DNA of 64,000 nt. Source: Allobosea sp. ASV33 (GTDB lineage: Bacteria; Pseudomonadota; Alphaproteobacteria; Rhizobiales; Beijerinckiaceae). The first letter of the stretch is position 1; every line of letters starts with the position of its first letter. The stretch is taken from contig NZ_JAELTI010000015.1 in NCBI RefSeq assembly GCF_016428755.1, positions 1 through 64,000 of the forward strand, in the 5' to 3' direction. The translations under genes and the position numbers were made by a program. Shown in pieces: positions 27,719 to 39,929 of the stretch. A model generated the notes under the pieces. It saw only the letters and a program-made list of their open reading frames with translations. It had not been told where the DNA came from and searched no databases.

Positions 27719-28729
27719 TCAGGAGCGCGTGAATCCCAGCGCCGCTCGATGGCGCAGCCAGCCTTGCCGTATCGCATCGGCTATGATCGGCGTTGAGTCT
27801 ATCGGTTCGTAAGGCTGGCCTTCAAGGCGTCCACAGAAGCGATACACAACGCCCTCGCGTTCCAGCGCCGCGACCAATGCCGCGATCTTGGGATGGCCGC
27901 CGGTCGGCTCGAAAACCAGCACGGGTTTGCCCGCCGCCGCGGCCTCGCCGATCATGTTGGTCGAGTCTGCGGTGACCACAACGGCATCGGCGTTGGCGAG
28001 CAGGGCGAGAAAGGGATTCTCGCCGGTGCCGTCCCACCACCAGCCGCCATGCCGGGCGAAGACGGCGGCAACCGCTGCTCCCAATGCAGGCGAGGTGCGC
28101 CGCGAGGGCGAGCCCATGAGGCTTGCGCCCGACCCTGCGAGTTCGTCGAGCTGGCCGGCAAAGCGCTCGATATCGGCCGGGGTGAAGCGGTGATGCCGGC
28201 TGTCGCCGCCGACGAGAACGGCCACGCGCGGCGCGTTCAAGCCGGCGATGCCCGAGGGCGGCGCGGCGCGGGCGGCGGCAAGCTTCTCGGGCGTCAGCCG
28301 GTGCGGCGAGGTCGTGGTGACCACGACGTTGTCGCCGCGCAACCGGTCATGCCCGGAGACCCAGATCAGGTCTGCGGTGCCGGGGCCTGTGCGCGGGTCC
28401 TTGAGGAAGACGGTGTAGGTCGCGCCGTTCGAGGCCTGTTTCAGCGCGCGCAGATAGGCGACGGCGCGCCGGCCCGAGGCGATGGCGATATCGGGGAAGG
28501 GCGGCTTGAGCGGGCTGTCCGGCCGATCCGGCGCCTCGCGCGGGTCGATCGGCCCGCGCGGCATCAACCAGGCCCAGGGCTTGCGCGGCTTCACCCGGCG
28601 GATTTCGGGGACGACGCCGAGCTGTTCGGCCACGCCGAGGCATTGCAACTCGTCGCCGGCTTTGCCGTCGGTCAGAACCCAGACGGTCGGCTCCGGATTG
28701 TCGTGCATGGCTATCTGGGCTCGTGGCAT
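27719..28729 (-). CDS. ELM1 family protein (mitochondrial-fission-protein-like, DUF1022)
   Basis: 336 residues, cytoplasmic or peripheral. The family has a GT-B-like fold: VWVLTDGKAGDELQCLGVAEQLG at the N-terminus, then PDIAIASGRRAV, VLVGGDSRHHRF and, near the C-terminus, VVVTADSTNMIGEAAAAGKPV (nucleotide-sugar-site-like). In plants the homologue affects mitochondrial fission; the bacterial role is undefined, and a glycosyltransferase activity is only suggested by the fold. The start at 28729 has AAGG just upstream; ATG 28708 is an alternative. Divergent from the Lrp regulator gene. Confidence 0.82.
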   Translation of the reverse strand: MPRAQIAMHDNPEPTVWVLTDGKAGDELQCLGVAEQLGVVPEIRRVKPRKPWAWLMPRGPIDPREAPDRPDSPLKPPFPDIAIASGRRAVAYLRALKQASNGATYTVFLKDPRTGPGTADLIWVSGHDRLRGDNVVVTTTSPHRLTPEKLAAARAAPPSGIAGLNAPRVAVLVGGDSRHHRFTPADIERFAGQLDELAGSGASLMGSPSRRTSPALGAAVAAVFARHGGWWWDGTGENPFLALLANADAVVVTADSTNMIGEAAAAGKPVLVFEPTGGHPKIAALVAALEREGVVYRFCGRLEGQPYEPIDSTPIIADAIRQGWLRHRAALGFTRS

Positions 28730-28790
28730 GCGCCTTGTATCGCTTGGCCGCGCCGTCTACACCAGCGCGACCTTCACGCGAGGACACTCG

Positions 28791-29255
28791 TTGCGCGCCA
28801 AACTCGACGATATCGACCTGCGCATCCTGCGCGAACTCCAGGCCGATGGGCGCATGACCAATGTCGAGCTCGCCAGCCGCGTCGGCATCTCGCCGCCGCC
28901 CTGCCTGCGGCGCGTCCGCGCGCTGGAGGAGGCCGGCCTGATCCGCGGCTACCATGCCGATCTCGACGAGCGAAAGCTGGGCTTCGAAGTGGTCTGCTTC
29001 GCCTTCGTGCATCTGGCGAGCCAGGCCGAGGCCGACCTCGTCGCCTTCCAGGAGCGCATGAGAGGCTGGCCGACCGTGCGCGAATGCTGGACGCTCTCGG
29101 GCGATATCGACTTCGCCCTGAAATGCGTCGCGCCGGACCTGAAGGCCTTCCAGGACTTCGTCGCGGAACTCACGGCGATGCCGAATGTCCGCAATGTCCG
29201 GACCGCGCTCGCCCTCGACCGGGTCAAGGACGAGCCGATCGTGCCGTTCGGCTGA
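28791..29255 (+). CDS. Lrp/AsnC family transcriptional regulator
   Basis: 154 residues starting at TTG 28791, which has GAGGA seven bases upstream; an ATG at 28728 is also in frame but would overlap the divergent ELM1 gene. N-terminal winged helix: LDDIDLRILRELQADGRMTNVELASRVGIS, recognition helix in PPPCLRRVRALEEAG; C-terminal RAM (ligand) domain from ~65. It probably responds to an amino acid. An Lrp/AsnC gene near trxB and greA recurs in other Rhizobiales genomes, as I recall. Confidence 0.87.
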   Translation: MRAKLDDIDLRILRELQADGRMTNVELASRVGISPPPCLRRVRALEEAGLIRGYHADLDERKLGFEVVCFAFVHLASQAEADLVAFQERMRGWPTVRECWTLSGDIDFALKCVAPDLKAFQDFVAELTAMPNVRNVRTALALDRVKDEPIVPFG

Positions 29256-29306
29256 GAACGCGCTGATTTGGCACGCCGCCGGCAAACGCGAAGCGGTCGC
29301 TGAGCA

Positions 29307-29822
29307 CTAGGCGAGGTAGTGCTTGATCCACCAGGCGTTGTTGCGCGCCAATGCCGCAAGCCGCCGCGTGCTGGCATCCGGCAGGGTCCAGAGCACGCCG
29401 TTTCCGTTCTCGGTGGAGCGGATCGGCCAGCTTTCGAGAGCGCGGCCGGCGCGGTCGTAGAGCGTGACGGTGCTTTCGAGATAGTCGCTATCCGAGCCGC
29501 CGCCGTCCCCGTGGCGCCGGCCGCCACCGCCGCCATTGCCGCCGGCCGCGCTCGCGAGCCAGAGGCTGCTGACCGAGACGACCAGCCGGTTGCCGGCGCC
29601 GCGCTGGTAGCCGGGGCCGAGAATCTCGGCCAGCGTCCGCTCCAGCTCACTGCGGACCACGGCAACATTGTCGCCCCAGCCCTCCAGAACCGTCGGCGAA
29701 AACACGACGCTGACGGAGCCGATCGGCGCGCCTTGCGCGAGGACGGGCGATAAACCGGCCGGGAGCAGGGCAAGCGATGCGCCGGCGAGGGTCAGGCTGA
29801 GGAAACTGCGGCGATTGATCAT
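29307..29822 (-). CDS. Exported protein of unknown function
   Basis: 171 residues. Tat-like signal peptide (INRRSFLSLTLAGASLALLPAG, cleavage near VLAQG). The mature part contains a Gly/His/Asp-rich low-complexity insert at ~95-115 (GGNGGGGGRRHGDGGG) flanked by beta-rich segments. No domain recognised. It lies between the Lrp gene and greA, convergent with the former. Confidence 0.65.
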   Translation of the reverse strand: MINRRSFLSLTLAGASLALLPAGLSPVLAQGAPIGSVSVVFSPTVLEGWGDNVAVVRSELERTLAEILGPGYQRGAGNRLVVSVSSLWLASAAGGNGGGGGRRHGDGGGSDSDYLESTVTLYDRAGRALESWPIRSTENGNGVLWTLPDASTRRLAALARNNAWWIKHYLA

Positions 29823-29897
29823 GGCGTCGTCTCCGATGGGGTCGAAGACAATCTAGGGATGGCGGCGCCGATTTGCATCGGCGCCCTAACGCCATCG

Positions 29898-30371
29898 TTA
29901 CCGGAAGACGACGCTAACGACTTCGTAGGACTTGCCGCCGCCGGGCGTGTTGACCTGGACGGAATCGCCGACCTTCTTGCCGATCAGCGCGCGGGCGATC
30001 GGCGAGCCGATCGAGACCTTGCCAGATTTCACGTCCGATTCCGGCTCGCCGACGATCTGGTAGCTCTTCTCTTCCTCGGTATCGTCGTCGATCAGCTTGA
30101 CGGTGGCGCCGAACTTGATCGTGTCGCCGCCGAGCTTGGAGACGTCGATGATGTCGGCGCGGCCGATCAGCGATTCGAGTTCCATGATCCGGCCTTCGTT
30201 GAGCGACTGCGCTTCCTTGGCCGCGTGGTATTCCGCGTTCTCGGAGAGATCACCCAGCGCGCGCGCCTCGGCGATCGCGGTGATGATGCGTTGGCGCTGG
30301 ACCTGCTGGCGGTCCTTCAGCTCGGCCTCCAGGGCGGCGAAGCCGCCGGCGGTCATCGGAACCTTTTCCAT
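29898..30371 (-). CDS. greA: Transcription elongation factor GreA
   Basis: Stimulates RNA cleavage by backtracked RNA polymerase. 157 residues, typical. N-terminal coiled coil with the acidic tip [16 protein letters not shown] (the Asp and Glu that act at the catalytic site) and C-terminal FKBP-like domain [21 protein letters not shown]. Started at ATG 30371 with GGAAGG upstream; the longer frame adds 15 unsupported residues. carB lies upstream on the same strand, ending 103 bp before this start. Confidence 0.95.
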   Translation of the reverse strand: MEKVPMTAGGFAALEAELKDRQQVQRQRIITAIAEARALGDLSENAEYHAAKEAQSLNEGRIMELESLIGRADIIDVSKLGGDTIKFGATVKLIDDDTEEEKSYQIVGEPESDVKSGKVSIGSPIARALIGKKVGDSVQVNTPGGGKSYEVVSVVFR

Positions 30372-30474
30372 ACCTTCCGTCCCATAAGCTCCGAAAGCGC
30401 GGCTCGCCGGCGGCATATCGACCGCCGGCTCCCGCGCTTCCGCTCAATCTATAGAATTCGCCCGGCGCGGCCCG

Positions 30475-33792
<3,318 letters not shown>

Positions 33793-33975
33793 GATCTCGA
33801 CCGGTCTTGGGCAGGCGCGCGCAAGGCTTGCGTCCGATCGGGCGAGCGGAGGCCTGGCGAGCGTCTGAATGAATGCTAGGCGCTCGCTATAGAGGGCGAA
33901 GGCGCCGGGGGGAAGCTAAAAGGAGCGGCACGGCCAGATGTGCACGGCTTCGTCATGCCGCTTGCCAGACGCATG

Positions 33976-34014
33976 CTCCATATGAAATGTTATATTATAA
34001 CATTTCATATGGAG
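33976..34014. promoter_or_regulatory. Perfect 39-bp palindrome, probable Zur operator
   Basis: Two 19-bp arms, CTCCATATGAAATGTTATA and its exact complement, around a central T (33995). The core ATGTTATA-T-TATAACAT matches the alphaproteobacterial Zur box. The right arm ends in GGAG (34011-34014), the Shine-Dalgarno of the following gene, so protein binding would cover the ribosome-binding region. It also stands out as the most AT-rich stretch nearby. Confidence 0.82.
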
Positions 34015-34023
34015 TGCTGCCTC

Positions 34024-35235
34024 ATGCCTCGCCTGCCCGTCACCGTCCTGTCCGGCTTCCTGGGAGCCGGCAAGACGACCCTGCTCAACCACATCCTCAA
34101 CAACCGCGAGGGCCGCAAGGTCGCGGTCATCGTCAACGACATGAGCGAGGTGAATATCGATGCCGATCTGGTGCGGGAGGGCGGCGGCAAGCTCTCGCGC
34201 ACCGACGAGAAGATTGTCGAAATGAGCAATGGCTGCATCTGCTGCACCTTGCGCGACGATCTGCTGGCCGAGGTGCGCCGTCTCGCGGAGGAGGGGCGGT
34301 TCGACTACCTGCTGATCGAGGGGACGGGCATCGCCGAGCCGCTGCCGGTCGCCGCGACCTTCGAGTTCCGCGACGAAGACGGGCTTTCACTATCGGACGT
34401 CGCGCGGCTCGACACGATGGTCACGGTGGTCGATGCGGTGAGTCTGCTCAAGGACTACGGCTCGCGCGATGTCCTGCGCGAGCGCGGCGAGACGGCGGGG
34501 GAGGGCGACGAGCGCACGCTGGTCGACCTCCTGGTGGAGCAGATCGAGTTCGCAGACGTGGTCGTGCTGAACAAAGTCTCCGACGCCTCGCCGGAGCAGC
34601 GCGAGGCCGTCAGCAAGATCGTGCGCGCGCTCAATCCGGATGCGAGGCAGGTCGAGGCGGATTTCGGCAAGGTGCCGCTCGATGCCGTGCTCGATACCGG
34701 GCTGTTCGATCATGAGAAGGCGCAGGAACATCCGCTCTGGCACAAGGAGCTCTACGGCTTCAAAGACCATGTGCCGGAGACGGAGGAATACGGCATTTCC
34801 TCCTTCGTCTACCGGGCGCGGCGCCCCTTTCATCCGGAAAAGTTCAGTGACTTCCTGGGGCGGACGTGGCCGGGGCTGATCCGCGCCAAGGGGCATTTCT
34901 GGCTGGCGACGCGGCCGGACTGGGTCGGCGAGATGTCGCTGGCCGGCAGCATCTGCCGCACCGAGGCGATGGGTTTTTGGTGGGCGGCGGTGCCGCGTTC
35001 GCGCTGGCCCGATCATCCCGAATGGCAGGCGATCCTGAACCGCCACTGGCATTCGGTCTGGGGCGACCGGCGGCAGGAACTGGTCTTCATCGGGACCGAT
35101 CTCGACGAGGCGGCGATTCGCGCCGCGCTCGACCTCTGCCTCGTCGGCGATGCCCTGCCGATGCGCTTCAACCCCGAGCGCTATCGCGACCTGCCGGACC
35201 CTTTCCCGGCCTGGCGGCGGGCGGAAGCGGCCTGA
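34024..35235 (+). CDS. COG0523 (CobW/P47K) GTPase, probable zinc metallochaperone (ZigA/YciC type)
   Basis: 403 residues. Walker [17 protein letters not shown]; the metal-binding CxCC motif in [26 protein letters not shown]; the G4 motif is NKVSDA. The C-terminal CobW_C domain starts near 270 ([18 protein letters not shown]). The COG0523 members next to Zur sites deliver zinc to enzymes in zinc starvation; the palindrome immediately upstream supports this. ATG 34024 is used because GGAG is 9 nt before it; ATG 34009 lies inside the palindrome. Confidence 0.87.
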   Translation: MPRLPVTVLSGFLGAGKTTLLNHILNNREGRKVAVIVNDMSEVNIDADLVREGGGKLSRTDEKIVEMSNGCICCTLRDDLLAEVRRLAEEGRFDYLLIEGTGIAEPLPVAATFEFRDEDGLSLSDVARLDTMVTVVDAVSLLKDYGSRDVLRERGETAGEGDERTLVDLLVEQIEFADVVVLNKVSDASPEQREAVSKIVRALNPDARQVEADFGKVPLDAVLDTGLFDHEKAQEHPLWHKELYGFKDHVPETEEYGISSFVYRARRPFHPEKFSDFLGRTWPGLIRAKGHFWLATRPDWVGEMSLAGSICRTEAMGFWWAAVPRSRWPDHPEWQAILNRHWHSVWGDRRQELVFIGTDLDEAAIRAALDLCLVGDALPMRFNPERYRDLPDPFPAWRRAEAA

Positions 35236-35250
35236 TCCGGGCAGCTCGCC

Positions 35251-36459
35251 TCAACTACGGGCCGGCGCTGCCGTCTCACACAGGGCCGGCACGCGCTTGG
35301 CAGCGCGCTTGCGATAGAGCGTGAAGGCGAGCACCGCGAGCGCCGCGACCTCGCAGGCGGCACCGACGAAGCCGAGCGGCCAAGTGCCGGCATGGCGCAT
35401 GACCTGCTGGCCGAGCGCCGCGCCGGCCGCGATGCCGAAATAGAGCGCCGAGGCATTGAGCGAGAGCGCGACCACCGTCGCGTCAGGCGCCATCGCCGCC
35501 AACCGCGACATCTGCGAGGGATGGCCGGCCCAGCCCGCCGCGCTCCAGACGAAGAGGACGACGGGGATCGGCCAGATCGCCAGGGCCGGCGGCAGGCTGA
35601 CCGCGATCAGCGAGGCGGCGAGCAACGCCGCCGCCAGGATCGACAGCACCACGGACAGCGAGCGCTCGGGGCCGAAGCGGTCGCTGGCGACGCCGCCGAA
35701 CTGGTTGCCCAGCGCTGAGCCGATGCCGGATACGACGAGCGTCGCGGCGAGCCAGGGGCCGGTGATGCCGGCATGGTTGGTCAGGAAGGGCGCGATATAG
35801 GTGTAGAGGACGAAGGCGCCGGTGGTCCACAGCATGGTCGTGGCGAGCGCCAGCAGCACGTCGCCGCGGCCCGCGACCTGAAGCCGCTCGCGCAGCGTGT
35901 TGCTGCCGCGGGGCAAGCCACGCGGCAGCTTGATCAGCAGGCCGGCGAGCGAGAGCGCGCTGAGCAGGGCCACGATCAGGAAGGCGAGATGCCAGCCGCC
36001 GAAGCCGACGATGGCCGTCCCGATCGGGACGCCGAGGATCAGCGAGACGGTCATGCCGCCGGTGACGAGCGCTATGGCGCGGCCCCGGCGCTCGGGGGAG
36101 GAGATTGCGACGGCGACGGCATTGGCAGTGGGCATGAAGACGCCGGCCGAGAGCGCCATCACGATGCGCGCCGCCATCACCACCCAGAAGTCGGTGGCGA
36201 AGGCGGCGCCCAGATTGGCGAGGCCGAACACCGTCATGGCGCCGACGAGCACCACCTTGCGGTCGGCATCGCCCAGCACGGTGGAGAGGATCGGCGAGCC
36301 GATGGCGTAGGCCAGCGCGAAGATCGAGATGAGGAGGCCGGCGGTATCGACCGAGACGGCGAGGCCCGAGGCGAGATGGGGCAGGATGCCGGTGACGATC
36401 AGGCTGCCCGTGCCGATGGCGAAGGCGCCGCCGGCGAGCGAGAGAAGGCGCGTATCCAT
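35251..36459 (-). CDS. MFS transporter (AraJ/arabinose-efflux-like)
   Basis: 402 residues, about twelve hydrophobic segments. The conserved cytoplasmic loop between helices 2 and 3 reads GDADRKVVLVGAMTVFG; the drug-efflux-type motif in helix 5 (GMTVSLILGVPIGTAI) points to an exporter of the DHA1 family. It converges on the COG0523 gene with 15 bp between stops. Divergent from an ArsR-type regulator gene, and two operator-like palindromes lie in between, so it is probably regulated by it. Confidence 0.86.
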   Translation of the reverse strand: MDTRLLSLAGGAFAIGTGSLIVTGILPHLASGLAVSVDTAGLLISIFALAYAIGSPILSTVLGDADRKVVLVGAMTVFGLANLGAAFATDFWVVMAARIVMALSAGVFMPTANAVAVAISSPERRGRAIALVTGGMTVSLILGVPIGTAIVGFGGWHLAFLIVALLSALSLAGLLIKLPRGLPRGSNTLRERLQVAGRGDVLLALATTMLWTTGAFVLYTYIAPFLTNHAGITGPWLAATLVVSGIGSALGNQFGGVASDRFGPERSLSVVLSILAAALLAASLIAVSLPPALAIWPIPVVLFVWSAAGWAGHPSQMSRLAAMAPDATVVALSLNASALYFGIAAGAALGQQVMRHAGTWPLGFVGAACEVAALAVLAFTLYRKRAAKRVPALCETAAPARS

Positions 36460-36521
36460 GGGAGAGATCCTTGGGGAGTGATCCTTGCGGATGGTCGCTG
36501 CGTCGAAGTCAGGCTTCGAAA

Positions 36522-36586
36522 TTCAATGATCGTTGAATTAAACCTGCCTGGCGATTACCGCAAGGGTAATTTCAATGGATGTTGAA
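36522..36586. promoter_or_regulatory. Twin operator-like palindromes in the MFS/ArsR divergent promoter
   Basis: TTCAATGATCGTTGAA (36522-36537) and TTCAATGGATGTTGAA (36571-36586) share 13 of 16 bases and the TTCAA-N6-TTGAA symmetry; centres are 49 bp apart. They sit 62 bp before the MFS start and 39 bp before the regulator start. Likely binding sites of the ArsR-type regulator. Confidence 0.7.
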
Positions 36587-36624
36587 TATTGTCAGGAGCG
36601 ACCGCATCGCCTATCTCGGAGGTC

Positions 36625-36993
36625 ATGAAGCCGGTTTTTCACCCTGATATCGAGGATGTCGCGCCCGCCGACGTGTTCGGGGCGCTGGCCGATCCGATTC
36701 GGCTCGGCATTCTCGTCGCGCTCTCGGACGTCAACGAGGTCGACAAGGCGCGCTGCAGCCATTTCACCGCCTTCGCCTCGCCCTCGCTCCTGTCCTATCA
36801 CTTCGCCAAGCTGCGCGAGGCCGGCATCACCCGCATGCGGGTGGAAGGGACCTCGCGCTATCTCAGCATCCGGCGCGAGGAGCTGAACCAGCGCTTTCCC
36901 GGGCTGATCGACAGCGTGATCGAGACCGCGCGACGCGACCCCAACCTGCCGCGGCTCGGGCCGGAATGGCTCTCCGGCACCGTCGGGGCATAG
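36625..36993 (+). CDS. ArsR-type winged-helix regulator
   Basis: 122 residues from ATG 36625 (MKPVFHPDIED); a TTG at 36589 lies within the operator region. Winged-helix domain: VFGALADPIRLGILVALSD, with the recognition helix in SPSLLSYHFAKLREAG and the wing in RVEGTSRYLSIRREEL. Only one cysteine (KARCSHF), so a classical metal-sensing cysteine pair is absent; it probably senses an organic ligand carried by the divergent exporter. Confidence 0.84.
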   Translation: MKPVFHPDIEDVAPADVFGALADPIRLGILVALSDVNEVDKARCSHFTAFASPSLLSYHFAKLREAGITRMRVEGTSRYLSIRREELNQRFPGLIDSVIETARRDPNLPRLGPEWLSGTVGA

Positions 36994-37113
36994 GGACCGA
37001 CAGCCTCTCGTTGACAGGTATCCGCACAGGTTTAACGTCCTCGTTTCCGCGATGGCGTCGAGCCGGTTCGCGATACGGCACCGGCAGCGCCCCCGAACCC
37101 GAGGAGGATGGCC

Positions 37114-38175
37114 ATGCGTGCTGCCGACTCTCAGAAACTCGACGATCTGGTGGGGCGTCTCGTCGGTGATGTCGGGGCGTCCGTCACCGGCGCCCTGATC
37201 GTGCTGGGCGACCAGCTCGGCCTCTACAAGGCGATGGCCGACGGCGAGCCCGTCACCTCCCAGCAGCTGGCGGAGAAGACGGGCTTCAAGGAGCGCTATC
37301 TGCGCGAATGGCTCGCCGGCCAGGCTTCGGCCGGCTATGTCGACTATGACGAAGGCAGCGACAGCTTCAGCCTCTCGCCGGAGCAGGCGATGGCCTTCGC
37401 GCAGGAGGACAGCCCGGCCTTCTTCGCCGGGGCCTTCGAGATCGTCCAGTCGATGTGGCTCGACGAGCCGAAGGTCGCGGAGGCCTTCCGCAACGGCTCG
37501 GGCCTCGGCTGGCACGAGCACAGCAAATGCCTGTTCCGCGGGACCGAGCGTTTCTTCCGGCCGGGCTACAACGCGCATCTGACGGCGGAGTGGATTCCGG
37601 CGCTGGACGGCGTCAAGGCGAAGCTCGAACGCGGGGCGACCGTCGCCGATGTCGGCTGCGGGCACGGCTCCTCCACCATCCTGATGGCGCAGGCCTATCC
37701 GGAATCGCGTTTCTACGGCTTCGATTATCATGGGCCGTCGATCGAACGGGCGCGCGAGGCAGCGGAGAAGGCGGGCGTCGGCGACCGGATCGTCTTCGAG
37801 CGCGCCTCGGCCAAGGATTTCCCGGAGAAGAAGTACGATCTCGTGACGATGTTCGACTGCCTGCACGACATGGGCGACCCGGTCGGGGCGGGCAGGCATG
37901 TGCGCGAGTCGCTGGCGCGGGACGGCAGCTGGATGATCGTCGAGCCCTTCGCGCATGACCATCTCAAGGACAATCTCAACCCGGTCGGGCGGATCTTCTA
38001 CGGGGCCTCGACGATGATCTGCACGCCGGCCTCGCTGTCGCAGGAGGTCGGGCTCGGGCTGGGCGCGCAGGCCGGCGAGATGCGTTTGCGCAAGGTCGCG
38101 ATGGATGCCGGCTTCCAGCATTTCCGCAGGGCGACCGAGACGCCGTTCAACATGGTGTTCGAGGTCCGGGCCTGA
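37114..38175 (+). CDS. SAM-dependent methyltransferase with N-terminal winged-helix domain (Rv2258c-like)
   Basis: 353 residues from ATG 37114, which is six bases after GAGGAGG; ATG 37108 directly abuts it. Residues ~10-90 form a winged-helix dimerisation domain (LGLYKAMADGEPVTSQQLAEKTG). The class I methyltransferase domain starts near 165: VADVGCGHGSSTILMAQAYP (motif I), DYHGPSIERARE (motif II) and LVTMFDCLHDMGDP (motif IV). Similar proteins methylate small molecules. Substrate unknown. Not close enough to the ArsR gene to call an operon. Confidence 0.84.
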   Translation: MRAADSQKLDDLVGRLVGDVGASVTGALIVLGDQLGLYKAMADGEPVTSQQLAEKTGFKERYLREWLAGQASAGYVDYDEGSDSFSLSPEQAMAFAQEDSPAFFAGAFEIVQSMWLDEPKVAEAFRNGSGLGWHEHSKCLFRGTERFFRPGYNAHLTAEWIPALDGVKAKLERGATVADVGCGHGSSTILMAQAYPESRFYGFDYHGPSIERAREAAEKAGVGDRIVFERASAKDFPEKKYDLVTMFDCLHDMGDPVGAGRHVRESLARDGSWMIVEPFAHDHLKDNLNPVGRIFYGASTMICTPASLSQEVGLGLGAQAGEMRLRKVAMDAGFQHFRRATETPFNMVFEVRA

Positions 38176-38214
38176 GGAGACCTGTACCTCGCGTCGTTGT
38201 CACGGAATCGGATC

Positions 38215-38317
38215 GTCATCCCGGCCGAGCCGCGACAGCGGCGCCGATCCGGGATCCATCGCAAACCTCCGCCCTCTACGATGGATCCTGGGTCTTCCTT
38301 CGGTCGCCCGGGATGAC
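38215..38317. repeat. Intergenic palindromic repeat, ATCCCGGG class
   Basis: GTCATCCCGG to CCCGGGATGAC, with the inner arms GGGATCCATCG and CGATGGATCC (CGATGGATCCTGGG). Confidence 0.82.
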
Positions 38318-38430
38318 GCGTGTTTCCGCGCAAAACCCACGCGCGCTCGTTGATCGCACTTCGCGCCAGTGGGACGTGCCGTTTTGTCCTCAGATTGCGC
38401 GCAAGCAGGTTGAGTTCGCGAGATCGAGAT

Positions 38431-38453
38431 GAGATGTTATATCGTTGCATATT
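38431..38453 (+). promoter_or_regulatory. Possible degenerate Zur site upstream of the AztD-like gene
   Basis: The left half GAGATGTTATA matches 10 of 11 bases of the left half of the palindrome at 33976-34014; the right half (CGTTGCATATT) matches 5 of 11. It lies 17 bp before the GTG start, in a locally AT-rich stretch. Confidence 0.45.
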
Positions 38454-38469
38454 ATCTTGGAGCTTTCCC

Positions 38470-39765
38470 GTGCCTTCCTTCCGCTTCGCCGGCTGCCTGC
38501 TTGCCTCCGCGGCGCTCGCCCATGATCACACGCCCTTGCGGGGCCGCCTCGTGTTCGCCGATCACGAGAAGCCGGTGGTCCGCATCCTCGATCTCGACAG
38601 CGGCGAGGTCACTGACAGCTTCGACGTGCCGAAGTCCAATCCCGGCTTTGCCGGGGTCTCCGGCGGGCGCTATGTCGTGGTGAAGACCGGTGACGAGGCC
38701 GGCACGCTGCGCATTCTCGACACCGGGCTGATTGCGGAATCGCATGGCGACCATGTCGATCTCGACAAGGCCCCGCCGAAGCTGCTCGATTTCAGCGTGA
38801 AGGGCGACCGGCCGGCGCATGTGCTCTCCGGTCACGGGCAGCTCTCGCTGTTCTTCGACGGCCTGCGGCCGTGGGAGGGCAAAAGCGAGCCGAAGGCGGT
38901 GCTGGTCGCGATCGATAGCCTGGGCAAGGACAAGCCGGCCGTCGCGATCTGGCCGAGCCCGGCGCCGCAGCATGGTATCGCCGTGCCGCTCGGCAACCGG
39001 CAATGGCTGATGTCGATCCCGAACCCGGCCTATGCCAGGGGCGACGATCGCAGCGCCTCGCCGCGCCCGAACGGCTTCGATATCCTCGCCGAGGGCAAGG
39101 GCTGGAAGCGCGTCGCGCTGTTCGACGATGCCGCAAAGCCCGATGCATCCTGCAAGCTCTTCCACGGCTCGGCGCAAGCGCGCGGCGGACGCCATGTCTT
39201 CGGTTGCGCCGAGGGCGAGGGCGGCGGCTTGCTGGTGCTGTCCAAGGCCGGCAAGGGCGCGGCGGCGAGCTGGAGCGGGCGCAAGCTCGGCTATCCCGAC
39301 GAGCGGCGTGTGAGCGCGCTGAAATCGCGCGAGGGCGGGCGCCATCTCGTCGGCAATTACGGGCTGAAGGCGCCCTATGACGCGCTGCTGCGGATCGACC
39401 CGGAAGCCAAGGCGCTGAAGATCGAGGACGTGCTGGCGGTGCCGGGCGGACAAGCCGCCTGCCAGTTCGAGCTCAGCGGCAACGGCAGCCGCCTTGCCAA
39501 CCTGACGCCGGACGGCAAGCTGCGCATCTACGAGATCGCGCCGGCCTGGAAGGAGCTCGCGGCCTTCGATGCCGTGCCGGCCTTCGACTGCGCCTATGGC
39601 GCGAAGACGCCGACGCCGAGCCTCGCCGTGATCGGCGGCAACGCTTTCGTCAGCGACCCCACCAATGGGCGCATCCGCGAATTCCATTTGGATACGCTGA
39701 AGCAGGGGCTCGACATGCCCGTCGGCGGCATGCCGGCCAATCTCGCGGGCAACGACGCCGGCTGA
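38470..39765 (+). CDS. aztD: AztD-like periplasmic zinc chaperone (beta-propeller)
   Basis: 431 residues from GTG 38470, with GGAG seven bases upstream. Short signal peptide (FAGCLLASAALA), then the mature N-terminus HDHTPLRG, a likely zinc-binding end. The propeller resembles AztD of Paracoccus: RLVFADHEKPVVRILDLDSG, AESHGDHVDLDKAPPKLLDF and FSVKGDRPAHVLSGHGQLSL. AztD passes zinc to the binding protein of an ABC importer (AztABC). No aztABC genes lie in the window. An upstream Zur-like half-site agrees with zinc control. Confidence 0.75.
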   Translation: MPSFRFAGCLLASAALAHDHTPLRGRLVFADHEKPVVRILDLDSGEVTDSFDVPKSNPGFAGVSGGRYVVVKTGDEAGTLRILDTGLIAESHGDHVDLDKAPPKLLDFSVKGDRPAHVLSGHGQLSLFFDGLRPWEGKSEPKAVLVAIDSLGKDKPAVAIWPSPAPQHGIAVPLGNRQWLMSIPNPAYARGDDRSASPRPNGFDILAEGKGWKRVALFDDAAKPDASCKLFHGSAQARGGRHVFGCAEGEGGGLLVLSKAGKGAAASWSGRKLGYPDERRVSALKSREGGRHLVGNYGLKAPYDALLRIDPEAKALKIEDVLAVPGGQAACQFELSGNGSRLANLTPDGKLRIYEIAPAWKELAAFDAVPAFDCAYGAKTPTPSLAVIGGNAFVSDPTNGRIREFHLDTLKQGLDMPVGGMPANLAGNDAG

Positions 39766-39791
39766 CGGGCCGGAGCGACGCGACGCCGGCC

Positions 39792-39885
39792 GTCATCCCG
39801 GGCTTGACCCGGGATCCATCGTAACGCGCGATGCCCCTCGATGGATTCCGGATCGGCGCCGCTGACGCGGCTTGTCCGCAATGAC
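39792..39885. repeat. Intergenic palindromic repeat, ATCCCGGG class (degenerate right end)
   Basis: GTCATCCCGGGCTTGACCC at the left, GTCCGCAATGAC at the right. Confidence 0.75.
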
Positions 39886-39929
39886 GGCGTCTCTTTCCGG
39901 AAGGCCTGCGCATAGTCTAGGAAGCGCGG

